A DNA stretch of 64,000 nt from contig JAIWNF010000043.1 of assembly GCA_025093555.1 (NCBI GenBank), positions 432,867-496,866 on the forward strand, in the 5' to 3' direction. Shown one piece after another: positions 28,961 to 42,252 of the stretch. How positions within the stretch are numbered: position 1 is the first letter of the stretch; each line of letters opens with the position of its first letter. This DNA comes from Circinella umbellata. Lineage: Eukaryota; Mucoromycota; Mucoromycetes; Mucorales; Lichtheimiaceae. The notes under the pieces were generated by a model. It was not told where the DNA came from and ran no database searches. It worked only from the letters and a program-made list of their open reading frames with translations. Both the position numbers and the translations under genes were made by a program.

Positions 28961-30935
28961 TTTATTTCTTATTTTTGAAAAACAAATACCCCTCCTTTCA
29001 ACAAATAACTTTATTGTATAATCTCCTCTCCTTCTCCCTTTCTCTCTTATCCTCATACTCTATTTCAACATGTGTATATCTGTTCACTTAAAATTCATAG
29101 TTTCTTTTTTATTTAACAATTGAATTGATATTTTGTATTATAATATTCTGTAAAAAAAATATAACAAAAAATAAAAAGTATAAAAGGCGTTCAACCGCTG
29201 AAAGATAATAATATTAATCCTATTTTCATTTCTATCGTTTTACTTTACAATTTTACCACCTGCTTTGTTGTAATAGTACACTGGTATTATACTGTGTTGT
29301 ACATCTCAAATGAGAGGTATTTATGTTTCATCATGCCCACTCGTAACAAATATCACTTTCATCTCTAGATAGCATTCACCTACTATTCCAGACGAATACT
29401 GTAATATGTACATATGAAAGTATTAATACTACGTAGTCCCATTCATGTAATATTTTAACAAAAGTAGTTCATATCTACTGCTACAAAGTACTATTAATTA
29501 AACCTCGACCTTTATAATTTACCATAGGTTAAATTTGTTGCTGTCCTTGGTACTATCCATTAAAAAGGCTGTCTCACCCAAGCGTCCATATGCGTTAGTT
29601 TATCCCCAGTGCCATTGTCCTCAAAAATATATTCATCAAAGTGTTGTGAGTGTTTTCTTTTTCATACAATCTTGTAGCAGATGAAAGTCAGTAGTGCTGT
29701 ATTTAACAATCGTTGTTAATATATGTGATTACATCAGCACAATCTGTATACTGAATATAGTGACAATATTTCCTACTCTATTTCTAAACACAAATAGCAA
29801 TCGTTCTTGTCCACGCGTTAATCTAGATGTAGCTTCAGTGTGGTTAGATCGAATTGACCGATAAAGTGTTTATTTATAGAAAACAAGTATTATTTTTCAA
29901 TGGTGTCTTTTGTCACTTTTTTGATGGATATCAATTGACCCAACCCATATTCTTTTATTATTATTATGTTATTTGATGTTACCTATGCCCGTTCAGAATA
30001 GCTTTGACATGGATCCCTTTCAGATCGACAAGGTTGAGGACAAGAGATTGATGTTTTTTTTTTCTTTACACGCATTTTGAATTATAACAAAAAAGGTTAC
30101 GTTTCCATAGCAACTAAATTACACTTTTGTATTCATTTAAAGATATTATGTAGATGAAATTTGAAAAAAAAAAAGATGTCAAATCTCCTCTGTATATGCA
30201 TTATGCTCGAGTAATGTTCTGTGTAACAATCGGAAATCATGCACATAGAATGTGCCCTCTTTACTACAACTTAATGCTATAAGATATATATCCAAATTGA
30301 TTTCACCATCAATCTATCATTATTTGTGTTTACCTATGCTTATAGAAATAATAACAAGATTTTGATATATAACATCATGTCTGTCATCTTCATTTTCAAA
30401 ATGAATTTTAGGCATTAAATTATTAAAGACCAAGCTTTTATCATTCAAAATGATACCCATCATCATAGTAATATTAGTGACATTAATGGAATATACAGAA
30501 TAGAGTACAAACTTCTTCTTCTCTATCTCTCTTTCTCTCTTTACCTCTCTTTTGTACGGAATTAAAGCACTTTGACAAGTGTGTTGGAAGTTGAATATTT
30601 TGTGGAGTGTAAGTGTAATGCATATTTAAATTGATGCCGACCTACAGATATAGTTACACTCCCTAAAAACAAAGAAGTAGAAGAGGGGGAGGGCAATGAA
30701 AAAAGAAACAGTTTATGAATGGAATGATTCATTTTGTTTATTTGTTTATTTATTTTTTAGGATATAATTTGAAAAAAAAACAAAACATGAAAAATAAAAA
30801 ATCAAAAGTTGTTTGAATATGAATTGAGTTATACGAGATGGAAAATGTTGGAGGCGGAGGAAATGAGACATTGAGGGAAATGAAATGGCGATACGATATA
30901 TTGGTTAAAAAGACAGGGGGGGGAGGTTATATATT
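28961..30935. other. Unusually long convergent gap ECT1-PDI1
   Basis: Nearly 2 kb separates two convergent genes, whereas the other convergent gaps in the genic part are 0.4-0.9 kb. The first 200 bases are 3' flank. The centre (29270-30650) is less simple in sequence than normal spacer and carries coding-like remnants on the minus strand, listed separately. A CT-rich tract lies at 30519-30552. Confidence 0.5.
29729..30530 (-). pseudogene. Decayed coding remnants, unidentified
   Basis: Three minus-strand stretches read like protein. Positions 30530-30323 give a frame with 'SINVTNITMMMGIILNDKSL' and 'IHFENEDDRHDVIYQNLVII'. Three consecutive stops follow (30322-30314: TAA TGA TAG). The same frame then continues to 30179 with 'SCSKEGTFYVHDFRLLHRTL'. 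Further on, 29866-29729 contains 'TSRLTRGQERLLFVFRNRVG'. Amino-acid composition is balanced, unlike translated spacer. I do not recognise the family; a dead host gene, a dead mobile element, or an unrecognised spliced gene are all possible. The stops could sit in a very short intron, but 20 bases is too small. Confidence 0.35.
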
Positions 30936-32644
30936 TTACAATTCGTCGTGACCAGCATCTTCTTCTTCCTTGGTTTCTTCTTCTGCTTCCTTAGTCAATG
31001 CAATCTTAACATCGTTACTAGCATTTTCATTGATGAATTCAACCATATCTTCAAGAGTACGACCACCATTGTAATCAAGTAATTCATTGGTTTCGGCCTT
31101 AAAGAATTTCAAGGTAGGGAATCCAGATACAGTGAATCCAGCTTCAGCTGGAACATCATTTTCAGTACCATCCATTTTGGCAATAACAACCTTATCACTG
31201 AAACCTTGTTTTTGAACAGCATCACCCAATTCTTCCCAAATAGGAGCCAATCGTTTACAATGACCACACCATGGAGCATATACTTCAAGGAAAGCATCCT
31301 TCTTCTTATCCAAAACCAATTCATTGAATTGTTTAGCAACAACGACTTTAACAGGACCACTGTTATCTTCAGGAATATCTTCCGATTTCAAAGTAGGTTC
31401 AATCTTGCCATTGACATAATCATCGACAAACTTTTCAATATTCTTGGTAGTAATTTCAGCGGATTGATCAAAAGGATATTTGGCACCTGTATCAATATGT
31501 TGAATAGCAAAAGCGGGCCATTCTTCCTTGAGACCCACATTACCAGCATGAGGACCATATTTTGTAGCATCAATATGAACAAAATTGATTTTACCCTTGT
31601 ATTTTTGAGCAATAGGTTTCACAGCTTCAATCAAAGGTTCGGCCATTTCTTTGGAATCAGCGAAAATGTAAGCAAGAGGAAGACCTGCATCAGCATAAGC
31701 AGCAAAGTTGGAAGCTGAAATTTCATCCAAAAGAGGAACGGAATTTGTCTTGATAAATTCTTGAATTTTAACACCATCTTCCAAAGACTCAGTCCATTCA
31801 CTACGACCTCCATCTAATTCTTGATCGAATTGTTTATAAATAACCAATGAAGGGAAGGTGTCCACATTATGTTCTTTGGCTAATGATTCATCCGTAACAA
31901 GACCAAAGAAATAATCATCACGTAATTTATCAGCTACTTCTTTCACAGCCGTTTTACTCTTTTCATCCGAAGATGAAGTATAAGCAACAACAACAACACG
32001 ATCAGATTCTTTAAACTTTTCGAAATTGTCTGCATTTAAATCAGTAATTGCAGGTGCAGCTTGCCTAGATTATTTATAAATTTATTAGCCATCGTCTTTT
32101 TTTTTTGTTTACCATCCCCCCCCTTTTTTTCTCTCTTTTCTCCTTATTTTATAACAACGCGTTTATACTTGCACTTTGAAAAGAATATATATACTTACTT
32201 TTGCATATAGCTAATAATACCATCAGCCTTACGTGTACCCTTATATTCAGATGTGTCACCTTTTCTAAAGACCTTTAATGTAGGATAACCACGAACTTCA
32301 TATTCTTGACATAAATCTTGATTCACGGTACAATCGACCTTACCCAATTTAACTTGGTCTTCCTTTAAAGCAGTAGCAGCAGTTTCGTATTCAGGTGCTA
32401 ATATAATATACAAGTTAATATAACAAAATAAAAGAGTATATATATATATATATATATACTTACCAAGAGCTTTACAGTGACCACACCAAGGTGCATAAAA
32501 TTCAACAAGCATCAAATCTTCTTTCATCACTTCATTTTCAAAGTTAGATTGATCAAGTGTAATAACCTCATCAGCCAATACACTGTGAGTTAATGCAGCA
32601 AAAGTAGTTGCAAGAGCAGTCCACAAAAGAGTTTTCTTCACCAT
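30936..32644 (-). CDS. PDI1: Protein disulfide isomerase
   Basis: This ER oxidoreductase forms and rearranges disulfides in secretory proteins. Three exons (32644-32464, 32397-32199, 32064-30936) give 502 residues, the standard PDI length. A signal peptide is visible (about 24 residues, ending 'THSVLA'). Domain order is a-b-b'-a': the first thioredoxin domain has the active site 'FYAPWCGHCKAL' and the last has 'VYAPWCGHCKRLAPIW'. Each thioredoxin domain has its cis-Pro loop ('GYPTLKVF', 'GFPTLKFF'). The acidic tail ends in HDEL, the fungal ER-retrieval signal. Codon use is more C-rich than in its neighbours, in line with high expression. The first intron carries a (TA)n run. Confidence 0.97.
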
Positions 32645-33916
32645 GACGTATAATTAAAAAGGATCGAAAGAAGAAAAAAAAAAGAGATGAAAGGAAAATA
32701 AAGAAAGCAGCAGCAAGCAAAAATAAGTTACTTTTTTAATAAGAATGCAGAATTAACTAATTTTTGTGTGTCCAAACATTATTGGTCCTGAGCATTAAAA
32801 AAAAAAAGTAAGATGATGGGCTGTGTAAGTCTATTATTATTATATTATTATAATTATATGCGACATGACGAATGATAAAAGAACACAACTATATACTAAA
32901 AAAAAGCCCCATTTTTCGAATTAGTATTTTTTATTAGTAAGAAATAAATGATATATAAATTTTGACAGCTTCTTTTATATATATATATATATTATATATA
33001 TTTATTCTCTCCCCCTCTCTTCTTCGTAAATCTAATTTATTGGTTACTTTTGGAATATATAAATAAATGTATCACTACTACTACTACATCTTTTTTAAGT
33101 CTTTGTCACTTGGATATAGTATGAATAGATAAACAATAATATATTATGTATATATTATTAAAAAAGGGTTATTGTAAAAAAGTGTCGTCTATGTACTTAT
33201 ATAATGATAAACTTAATAATAGTAAACTTTAATAGCCTATATGAATTAACCTTGTTAATCATTTGATTAAACGACCTAGTGAAAAGGCAAAAACAAAAAA
33301 CAATTAGCAAAGGAGAAGTTAAAAGCACAAGGAGAATAAAATGTAGAATATAAGAGGAGAAGGCATATAATTATTCTAATCACATCCCCCTTTTTATTAT
33401 TATTCAAGAAGAACTATTTCTCTCTCTTCCCCCTTCTCTTTTATTCTTCTTTCTCAATAAGTTAGATACTAGATTGATCCAGAGTCTTAAAGTCCCCTAA
33501 TTCGGCCACATCCCCTAAAAAAATAATTCATGTCCTGGTCTTTTTTTTTATTTCCCAACCTCTTTTGATAAGAAATGCCTTTTTTCTTTTTCTTTTTTAT
33601 TCCCCTTCTTTTCCAATCATTTGATTTGATTTATCTTTATTATTTGTTTTATCTTTATTTATTTTAACCCGTCATTCATCCCATTGAAAGTTGATTCATT
33701 GTATATAGCATATATATCTATTATTTACATTAGGGTAAAAAAAAACCATGCTTTTTTTTTCATATATATATCGGTATTTTCATCGGGAACAAAAAAAAGC
33801 TATATAGGCTCTCTCGTGATTCATATTAATTTTTGTCTTTGTTTTTTGTTTTGTTCATTATTATATTAAAATATAAAGGACTACGAAAGGGTTAGAATAA
33901 TATAAAAAGCACAAAG
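32645..33916. promoter_or_regulatory. Divergent promoter region PDI1 / CorA
   Basis: A 1.27-kb divergent gap. The CorA side is strongly pyrimidine-rich (33380-33680). (TA)n (32975-33000) and (TTA)n runs occur. I looked for an unfolded-protein-response element (CAGCGTG-like) upstream of PDI1 and saw no clear copy. Confidence 0.4.
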
Positions 33917-34348
33917 ATGATGACATGTTTAAATGAAAGTGTTTCAGAAGAATCATTACCACGTCAACCACCTGAAATGCAATATATTCATCCAACTGAT
34001 AATACGACGAATCAATATAGTAATCGTAGTAGAACAACAACATATCCTTTATCTTGTCCCATTGATAATAATATGAAACAATCAACAACGGCACCATGTA
34101 ATAAGAATCCAGTCATTGATTTAAATATACTGACTCAATATATAGAGCAACACTCTGTATCTTGTTCTCCATCATCATCATCAACAACATCTAAAACTAT
34201 TAAAAGATATAGTCATCAAAGACAAACACCTTCCATTGATTTAAACACATGTAAAAGAAAACAAAGTTTATATGGAGATGCAAGTCAAGCACAGGTAAAA
34301 TGATCCCCTTTTTTTTTCTTTATTTAAACAACATAAACATTCAGCTAA

Positions 34349-34391
<43 letters not shown>

Positions 34392-36034
34392 GATCATTCC
34401 ATTTCAACAACATACAGAACAAACAGTATGTTACTATCATCCTGAAACAGGTCGAATACAATCCAATTCATTATTAAATTTACATCATCCTCATTTTTCT
34501 TTACAAGAATTATTGACCATGGAAAATTATTGGATTGATATAAAAGCACCTACTATTTCTGAAATGAAAATTATCAGTAAAATATTTCGTATTCATCCTT
34601 TAACGACGGAAGATATTTTATCACAAGAAACACGTGAAAAATGTGATGTTTTTCGTAATTATTTATTTGTTTGTTATCGAGCATTTGTACATGAGAGTCC
34701 TATTCTTAAGCCAGTTGGTTTTTATAATATTATTCATAGACAGAGTATTCTTACAGTAAGTTTCTCTTTTTTTTTATTATTTAAATAATTTTTAAGGATA
34801 AATTTTAAAGTTTCTTTGATGATGATGTATGAATATCTTTATCCCTCCCCTCTCCCCCCCCTCACCCCTTTTATATATATATATAGTTTCACTTTAGCCA
34901 TGTACCACAGTTACAACACGTGTATAATAGAGTGGAACAAATGGAAGATTATATTGTTGTTGCGCCCGACTGGTTAAACTATGCCATACTTGATGTGATC
35001 ACTGATCAATTTGCTCCTTTAATTCATCAAATTGAAGCTGATGTAGATGCTATTGATGATCCTGCCATGTTACTAGAAGTCAATGATGATGAAACGGAAT
35101 TGGTATTGCGTATTGGTAGTTGTCGTAAACGTGTTATGCAAATGCTTCGTTTATTAGGTACAAAAGCGGATGTTGTACGTGCCTTAATTAAACGATTGGA
35201 CGATACAGCTGTTATGAATGCTGCTGCTGTTGCTGCTGTAGTTAATAATCAAAATAATAATAATAATAATAATAATAATAGTAAGAATGGATCTATATCA
35301 TCTACAACAACAACCATAGCAACACATACCGATAGTACTATAACGAGTGCAGCAACATTAACTCCAGATATTATTCCATCAGCCAATACTACAAATAGAT
35401 ATCATCTTCATCATCCACGTTATCACAAAAGAATGGAATCTGCATCTTCATTAGGATACATTCGATCACCTCCTTGTAGACGTTATACTTTAGACGATGA
35501 AGAGCAAGAGGGTGATAAAATTTTTCCTGATGTAGCACTTTATCTTGGTGATGTTCAAGGTAAACATCCAAAAAAAAAAGGATACAATTTCATTCGTAAC
35601 ATAGATACTCACATTTTTTTATATATAGATCATCTTATTACTATGTTACAAAATTTAAGTCATTATGAAATAGTACTTGCTAGAGCTCATTCAAATTATC
35701 TTGCTCAAATATCTATAAAGCTTTCACAAACATCTAATTCTACTAATCATGTTATTGGTCGACTTACTGTATTTGCCACCATTTTAATGCCAATGAATCT
35801 TGTCACCGGTTTATGGGGTACTATTTCATATTTTTTTTTATATCATTAACATCTTTTCAATTATATACTAATATAACATGATCAATCATTTTTTTTTACA
35901 TTAAAAAAGGTATGAACGTTAAAGTACCCGGTAAAGATTATGATGATTTACTTTATTTTTTTTGGATTGTATCAAGCTTGGCCGTTTTTGCTATTGGTGC
36001 TTTTACTCTTGCTCGACGATTTCAATGTTTTTAA
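33917..36034 (+). CDS. CorA-type magnesium transporter, Alr1/Mnr2 group
   Basis: CorA proteins are pentameric Mg2+ channels with two C-terminal membrane helices. The start is the ATG ATG at 33917; five exons follow: 33917-34294, about 34393-34755, about 34888-35560, about 35630-35819 and 35911-36034. The N-terminal extension is Ser/Gln-rich with two 'VIDLN/SIDLN' motifs. The cytosolic domain has 'WIDIKAPTISEMKIISKIF', 'IHPLTTEDILSQETREKCD' and 'PDWLNYAILDVITDQF'. A low-complexity Asn/Ser/Thr insert (35240-35470) interrupts the helical stalk. Membrane helix 1 ends 'FATILMPMNLVTGLWG' and the universal GMN selectivity motif is completed after the last intron ('WG|MNVKVPG'). The long soluble N terminus and the loop insert fit Alr/Mnr2 rather than mitochondrial Mrs2. 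Whether it sits at the plasma or vacuolar membrane is not visible. Confidence 0.92.
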
Positions 36035-36789
36035 TCTCCTTTTCTTAATATTCTGACTTTTACTCCTAATTTTTTCCTTCCCTTTCATCCTTCTTTCTTT
36101 CTCATCAAATCAAATCATATATAATAATGTATGTACAAACACATCTCAACCGCATACTCCCAATCACAAAAGCACAAACTATTCATTTATTTTATTTTCT
36201 CTCCCACTCCTCCTCCCTCTCAACAATTTTGTAAAACTAATACACTTGCATAACCTTTGTTTTTCCTACTTATCCTCATTTATTATTCATCTTTGTACAT
36301 TAAAAAAAGAATATATATATATATCATTATCATAATTTACTATTATTATTATTGTTATATAGTAAGTAGATTTACGATTCATTCTCGTTAGAAAGGAGAT
36401 GCAAGAATTATAATCAATAACATTACATAAATATATATAACATGTACCTGTGTGAGATACATAAACTTAAAATCATCCCAAGTAAACAAAAGGGTGAAAT
36501 AGAGCTATAATAAGTAGTTTTAAATTTTTTTTACACCAGAAGAAAAAAAAAAGGGTAGAAAATAATTATAGACAGAAATGGAAGGTGTCACCAACTTGTC
36601 AAAACATCAATTCATTTTCTGCATAAAAATAAGTATTCTTGTACTACGTACTTGAAACTTTCATACATATAAAAAAAAAGATAAAAATCTCTTTTTTCTT
36701 TGTCAATTTATTTGTACGTAGCAGTATAATACAAAGTGTTCTACATCTTTGATGATATTTAATACGTATATAATAGTTTCTTTTTATTA
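36035..36789. other. Convergent intergenic CorA-CBS
   Basis: This is A/T-rich spacer between two gene ends with CT-rich tracts (36050-36110), (TA)n and (ATT)n runs. Nothing coding is seen. Confidence 0.45.
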
Positions 36790-38061
<1,272 letters not shown>

Positions 38062-38480
38062 AGTAAAAAAAAAATAGAAATAAAAAAAAAAAGAAAAGAA
38101 ATGTAGCTTTTTAAAGAGTTGTAACCCATTCAACCCCCCCCCCCTTTTTTTTTACTGCAAAAAAATAAATAAATATTCAGCCTCATCCTACTTGCTTAAT
38201 GTAAACAATTATGCACCTTAAAATAAAGTTTGAAAATATCTATTGCGTAATAACAATACTATAAAGCATAGTTTAATCTATTATGTAGTGTATTTTATCA
38301 TATCTTATATCGTCCCTCATTTAAATGTATATATTTAGATTCTTTTTTTATTATTAATATTATTATAGTATTATAAATATGACTTAACAGAAAAAAAAAA
38401 GAGGAGGAGAAGGGGAAGAGGAATAAAAAAAATAGCAATTATGTATGTCATTTAGTAATAATACATAGCACTGCAGTGAT
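38062..38480. other. Intergenic CBS promoter / MFS 3' flank
   Basis: A poly-C and poly-T leader (38133-38152) lies next to the CBS start. The rest is A/T-rich without visible genes. Confidence 0.4.
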
Positions 38481-41218
38481 TTATATATTTGCCAATTTGT
38501 TTTGCCATTTTAAAGAATTACATTGAATATATGTAATAAATGGAATAGTGAAAATTAATAGACCACCAAGAATAGTATAAAGAATACCAGATCCGATTAG
38601 ATTCTGAAGTTCAATGGCGGTAAATCTTCCAGCAGCAAGTAAAATGCATTTAATGGTTTGTATACATGCTAAATTTTACAAGTTATATGAGTAGAATTAT
38701 TTTAAATGTACTATTACGTACGTATGCATAAAATGATAGTATACCTTGAGCAGAAGATACATGTTTTGGAAATGACTGAATAACATATACAGTTATAAAA
38801 CAACCTGCAATCGTAAATCCGAATTGAGCTATGTAATACGATATATCATTTTTATAAACAACTTTTTTAGTCAATCTACATTATTTATTGCAAGTCATTT
38901 ATAAAGTTGTAAATGAAAAGCTTTTTTCTTTTTTACCAAATGCTTGAAAAATAATTCCTGCAGAGAAATGTATATTTTTTTCTACACTCCATCCATAGCC
39001 ACAAAATGATGTAGCCATAATAAAAGCAGCAATGAATAAACTTGATTTACTCAATCGCATTTCTGGAAAAATTGGATTGTTTGCTTCCTTTGCTCGTTCT
39101 ATTTTACGCATGTAAATGCGATCTGACATCATACCTCCAATAAAAGAACCTATCGTTGTACCTACAAGTCCACACATATAAAATAAACCAACTAAGGTTG
39201 ATGAAAAGTGATATTGAGTACTATAAGCCCAGGTGAATGAAATATCCACAGAATTGTTTACAAAACCCCTAATATATAAACCAAGAATTGTTATGATAAA
39301 CTGTGAAAAAAGACGTGTCTTTCCAGTATATATATATTGTTATATTTAGAACATTATTTACTTACATCCAACCAAGATAAACACAGCAAAATAGAATATT
39401 TACAAATTTTAATAATTTTAATGAAGCAAAAGGATTCATTTTAGAGTGTTCCTTTATGCGATTCATCCAATTCTTTTTTTTTTGTTGACGTCTTTTTTCA
39501 TTAATTACAAATGGATTCGTTTCAACAAATGAAACTATAGAAACAAGTCCCACAAAACTGTAACCTATAACGAGTGACCAATAAATACTTCGCCATCCCA
39601 TATATTGTGTAAAAAGACCACCGATAAATGGACTAATATAAATTATATGTATAAGAAAGAGCTCGTTTTTTTTTAGATATTTTTATAAGATTACATTAAT
39701 AATATCATGTTTAAAATAATATAAATCATACGTAATAGTAATAGTAGTTTAATGTATACGTAAAATATTGAACAAAGAAATAAAAAATACTTACGCACAT
39801 GCTGCACAATATGAATTTGCACAAACATACCATGATAATGCTTTCCCTTTTTCATGATCTTTAAACACATCATTTATCATTCCAACTCCTAATGTATAAC
39901 TCTAATATTTATTTTAGAAAATAATCAATAGTTGCTTTGGCTCTACTACAATAAAACTCACAGCAGCAGCACCAATAGCACTTATTACTCGAAATCCAAT
40001 TAACATTTCAATATTAAAAGATAATGCTGATCCACAATTTCCAATAACTGAAAATATCATAGATGCAATAAAGGCAAACTTTCGACCTTTTTTTCATTTT
40101 TCATATATATAGAATATATAGTTCTTCATTAAACAAAAATAAAATAAACGGTTATAATATAACAAAAAGTATTTTAGACTTACCATAATTATCAGCATAC
40201 GTTCCCCAGATCGCTGACTATATGTGTTTAATATGTTGAAAAAAAAAGAGATTTGACAATACGTAGTGAGAAAATTAAGTATAATATTAGTTAAAGTGAA
40301 ACAAAACATAATTATAATTTACAGTATAGTAATTCTAGTACCAATAAACCAATCACGAGAGAATGAACAGCCACTGTATAAAAATATCATTAAAAAAAAT
40401 AAGAAATATGTACGTACGTACAGTATAAAAAGTTAGAACGATATAAACTTATATATTTTTGAAAAATAAAAAATGATTAACTATATCATCAATAGACATA
40501 CCAGTAAAGTTTGTCACTGTGGCAGTACTATTGAAATCCATTTGAATTATAGGTAATGCAGGATACTAATAATAATGCAACGTATATTATAAAATAAGTT
40601 ATTTTTACTACTAGCTCTATTTAGTAACATTGGTTCTTTAAATATCAAAAAAAAAAATTAATAGAAAAAAACATACAAGTTCATCTGTTGAAGCTTGATT
40701 CCTTGAAAAGTCATTATTTTAAAAAGATATATCATTTCGTTAATTACGTATTTATAAAAACAACACCTACAAACAAAATATTTTTCTTTAAAAAAAAAAG
40801 AAAACCCTACAAAATTTGTGATAAAACTGCCATTGCAAAAATAATATATTTTTTTCCTGTTGATACTTTAACTTGAGTATTCATTGATTCTTGATCTTCG
40901 TTTGATAAATCTAATATTGTTTTATACGTAATTATTATCATATATATATATAATTTAAAATTGGAGTGCTCGTAACTATTAATATATATAGTGTCGGTCA
41001 TGATAATCAATTGATATATAAGAAAAAATAAACCTTTTTCTTCCAAAATAACGTCATCATTGGAAGGTTTATGCAGTATTACTTTATTCAACATGTTAAT
41101 AACATTAGCATAGATCCTTTTGCTTTTGCTTTTTTTTTTGTTTAACAACATATTTAATAGTAGAAAAATATTCATTACCTGTAAGATTTTTATTTTCATT
41201 ACAATCATTATTCATCAT
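38481..41218 (-). CDS. Major facilitator superfamily transporter (DHA1/Qdr-like)
   Basis: A multi-exon gene (about ten short exons) encodes a 12-helix-type transporter. The predicted start is the ATG ATG at 41218 ('MMNNDCNENK'); the stop TAA is at 38481-38483. Transmembrane stretches: 'KYIIFAMAVLSQIL', 'IASMIFSVIGNCGSAL', 'GFRVISAIGAAAVSYTLGVG', 'GWRSIYWSLVIGYSFVGLVS', 'LVGLFYMCGLVGTTIGSFIG', 'LFIAAFIMATSFCGYGW', 'FTIAGCFITVYVIQSF' and a C-terminal helix pair. The 'GGMMSDR' loop is the MFS motif A-type sequence between helices. A charged cytosolic loop ('NEKRRQQKKKNWMNRI') separates the two halves. The pattern suggests a drug:H+ antiporter of the DHA1 type; the substrate is unknown. The first two exons upstream of the first membrane helix are uncertain. 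Confidence 0.8.
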
Positions 41219-42252
41219 TATTTCCTTCAGTTAGCTTTTTAAACTTTATTTAACATGTAATTTTTATTTCTCAAAGAGTAGTATAGTAATAGTGATGGTA
41301 TTGTGATAGATGAATAAAAGAACAAAAGAGAAAAAGAAAATAGTGGGGCCAAAACGTTAAAAAAAAGCTTTGTACATGAAGACTATATTCCACAGAGAGA
41401 TAATACATGTATGCCTGGTCCCCCCCATTATGGATGACTCTATGTATGCATATAAAAGGAGTAATTATTTTTAGGTTGTTAAATACTAATGCAATCAAAA
41501 AGCTTTTATAAAAAAAACCCTAAATTGTTTTTTTATGCATGCATAATGCAACCTTTCTGTGTTTTGTAAAAAACATTGACCCATTTTCTCTCTCTTTTTT
41601 ATTCTTTGGTCATTTGCGTACTATGATATATTGTTAAAAACATAAGACCGCCTAGTAATATGGCTATAAAGTAAATATCATATTTTATAACTATTTCATA
41701 GTTCATGAATTGTTTGATACAAGCGATCAAAATACTTATTAATTGTCTAGGTGAACACATTGGATTGATTTATATGATAATATACATTTTTTTTTTATAA
41801 TTTTAGCATACGTAGATTATTTTGAACTGGATGAGTGTCTACATATTATTCCAAAAAAAAAAGTGAGGATGGAAAAGGCATTACTTAACTCTGAAGATCG
41901 AAGAAATCCTTCTTAATTTAGAAGCATCTACTTCAAGTAAAAGCGAAAAGACGCTTCCTAATTTAGAAGAATTTTTTCAATCTTTGAGGCTTCAGTAAGT
42001 AATTTCATGAATTGTGTGTGTGTTTGAGAACATTTTCATTTGTCACTATTTGTTGCTATAAAGATCTGAAAAAAAGTCCAACAACCTTTATTGAAGTGGA
42101 CGAGTTTCCTTAAAAATCATTATGTTACTGAGCAACAACTCCAAGTTGTTAAGCCTGTCAAAAAAAAAAAAAGAGGGGGAATTTATTTTTGTTCCCCCCC
42201 GCTTTTTTATTTGTTGGTTGATTGTTACATAACCAAAAACCATTTCTTTTTA
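41219..42252. other. Divergent region MFS / methyltransferase
   Basis: The first 550 bases are A/T-rich promoter-like spacer with short palindromes (GCATGCATAATGCA near 41536). The last part carries coding-like pieces listed as a separate feature. Confidence 0.4.
41807..42165 (+). pseudogene. Possible small spliced or broken gene
   Basis: Three plus-strand pieces look coding but do not join cleanly. After an acceptor-like TTTTAG at 41807 a frame gives 'YVDYFELDECLHII'. In another frame 41890-41995 gives 'KIEEILLNLEASTSSKSEKT' and '...LEEFFQSLRL', followed by a good donor (GTAAGT). Then 42070-42160 gives 'PLLKWTSFLKNHYVTEQQLQ'. Two frame changes would be needed. It may be a small helical protein gene with wrongly placed introns, a sequencing error, or a relic. 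No family is recognised. Confidence 0.3.

Noticed and set aside
31206..31718. 170-codon plus-strand open frame
   Set aside because: It is antisense to PDI1, whose three exons account for the sequence with all active-site motifs.
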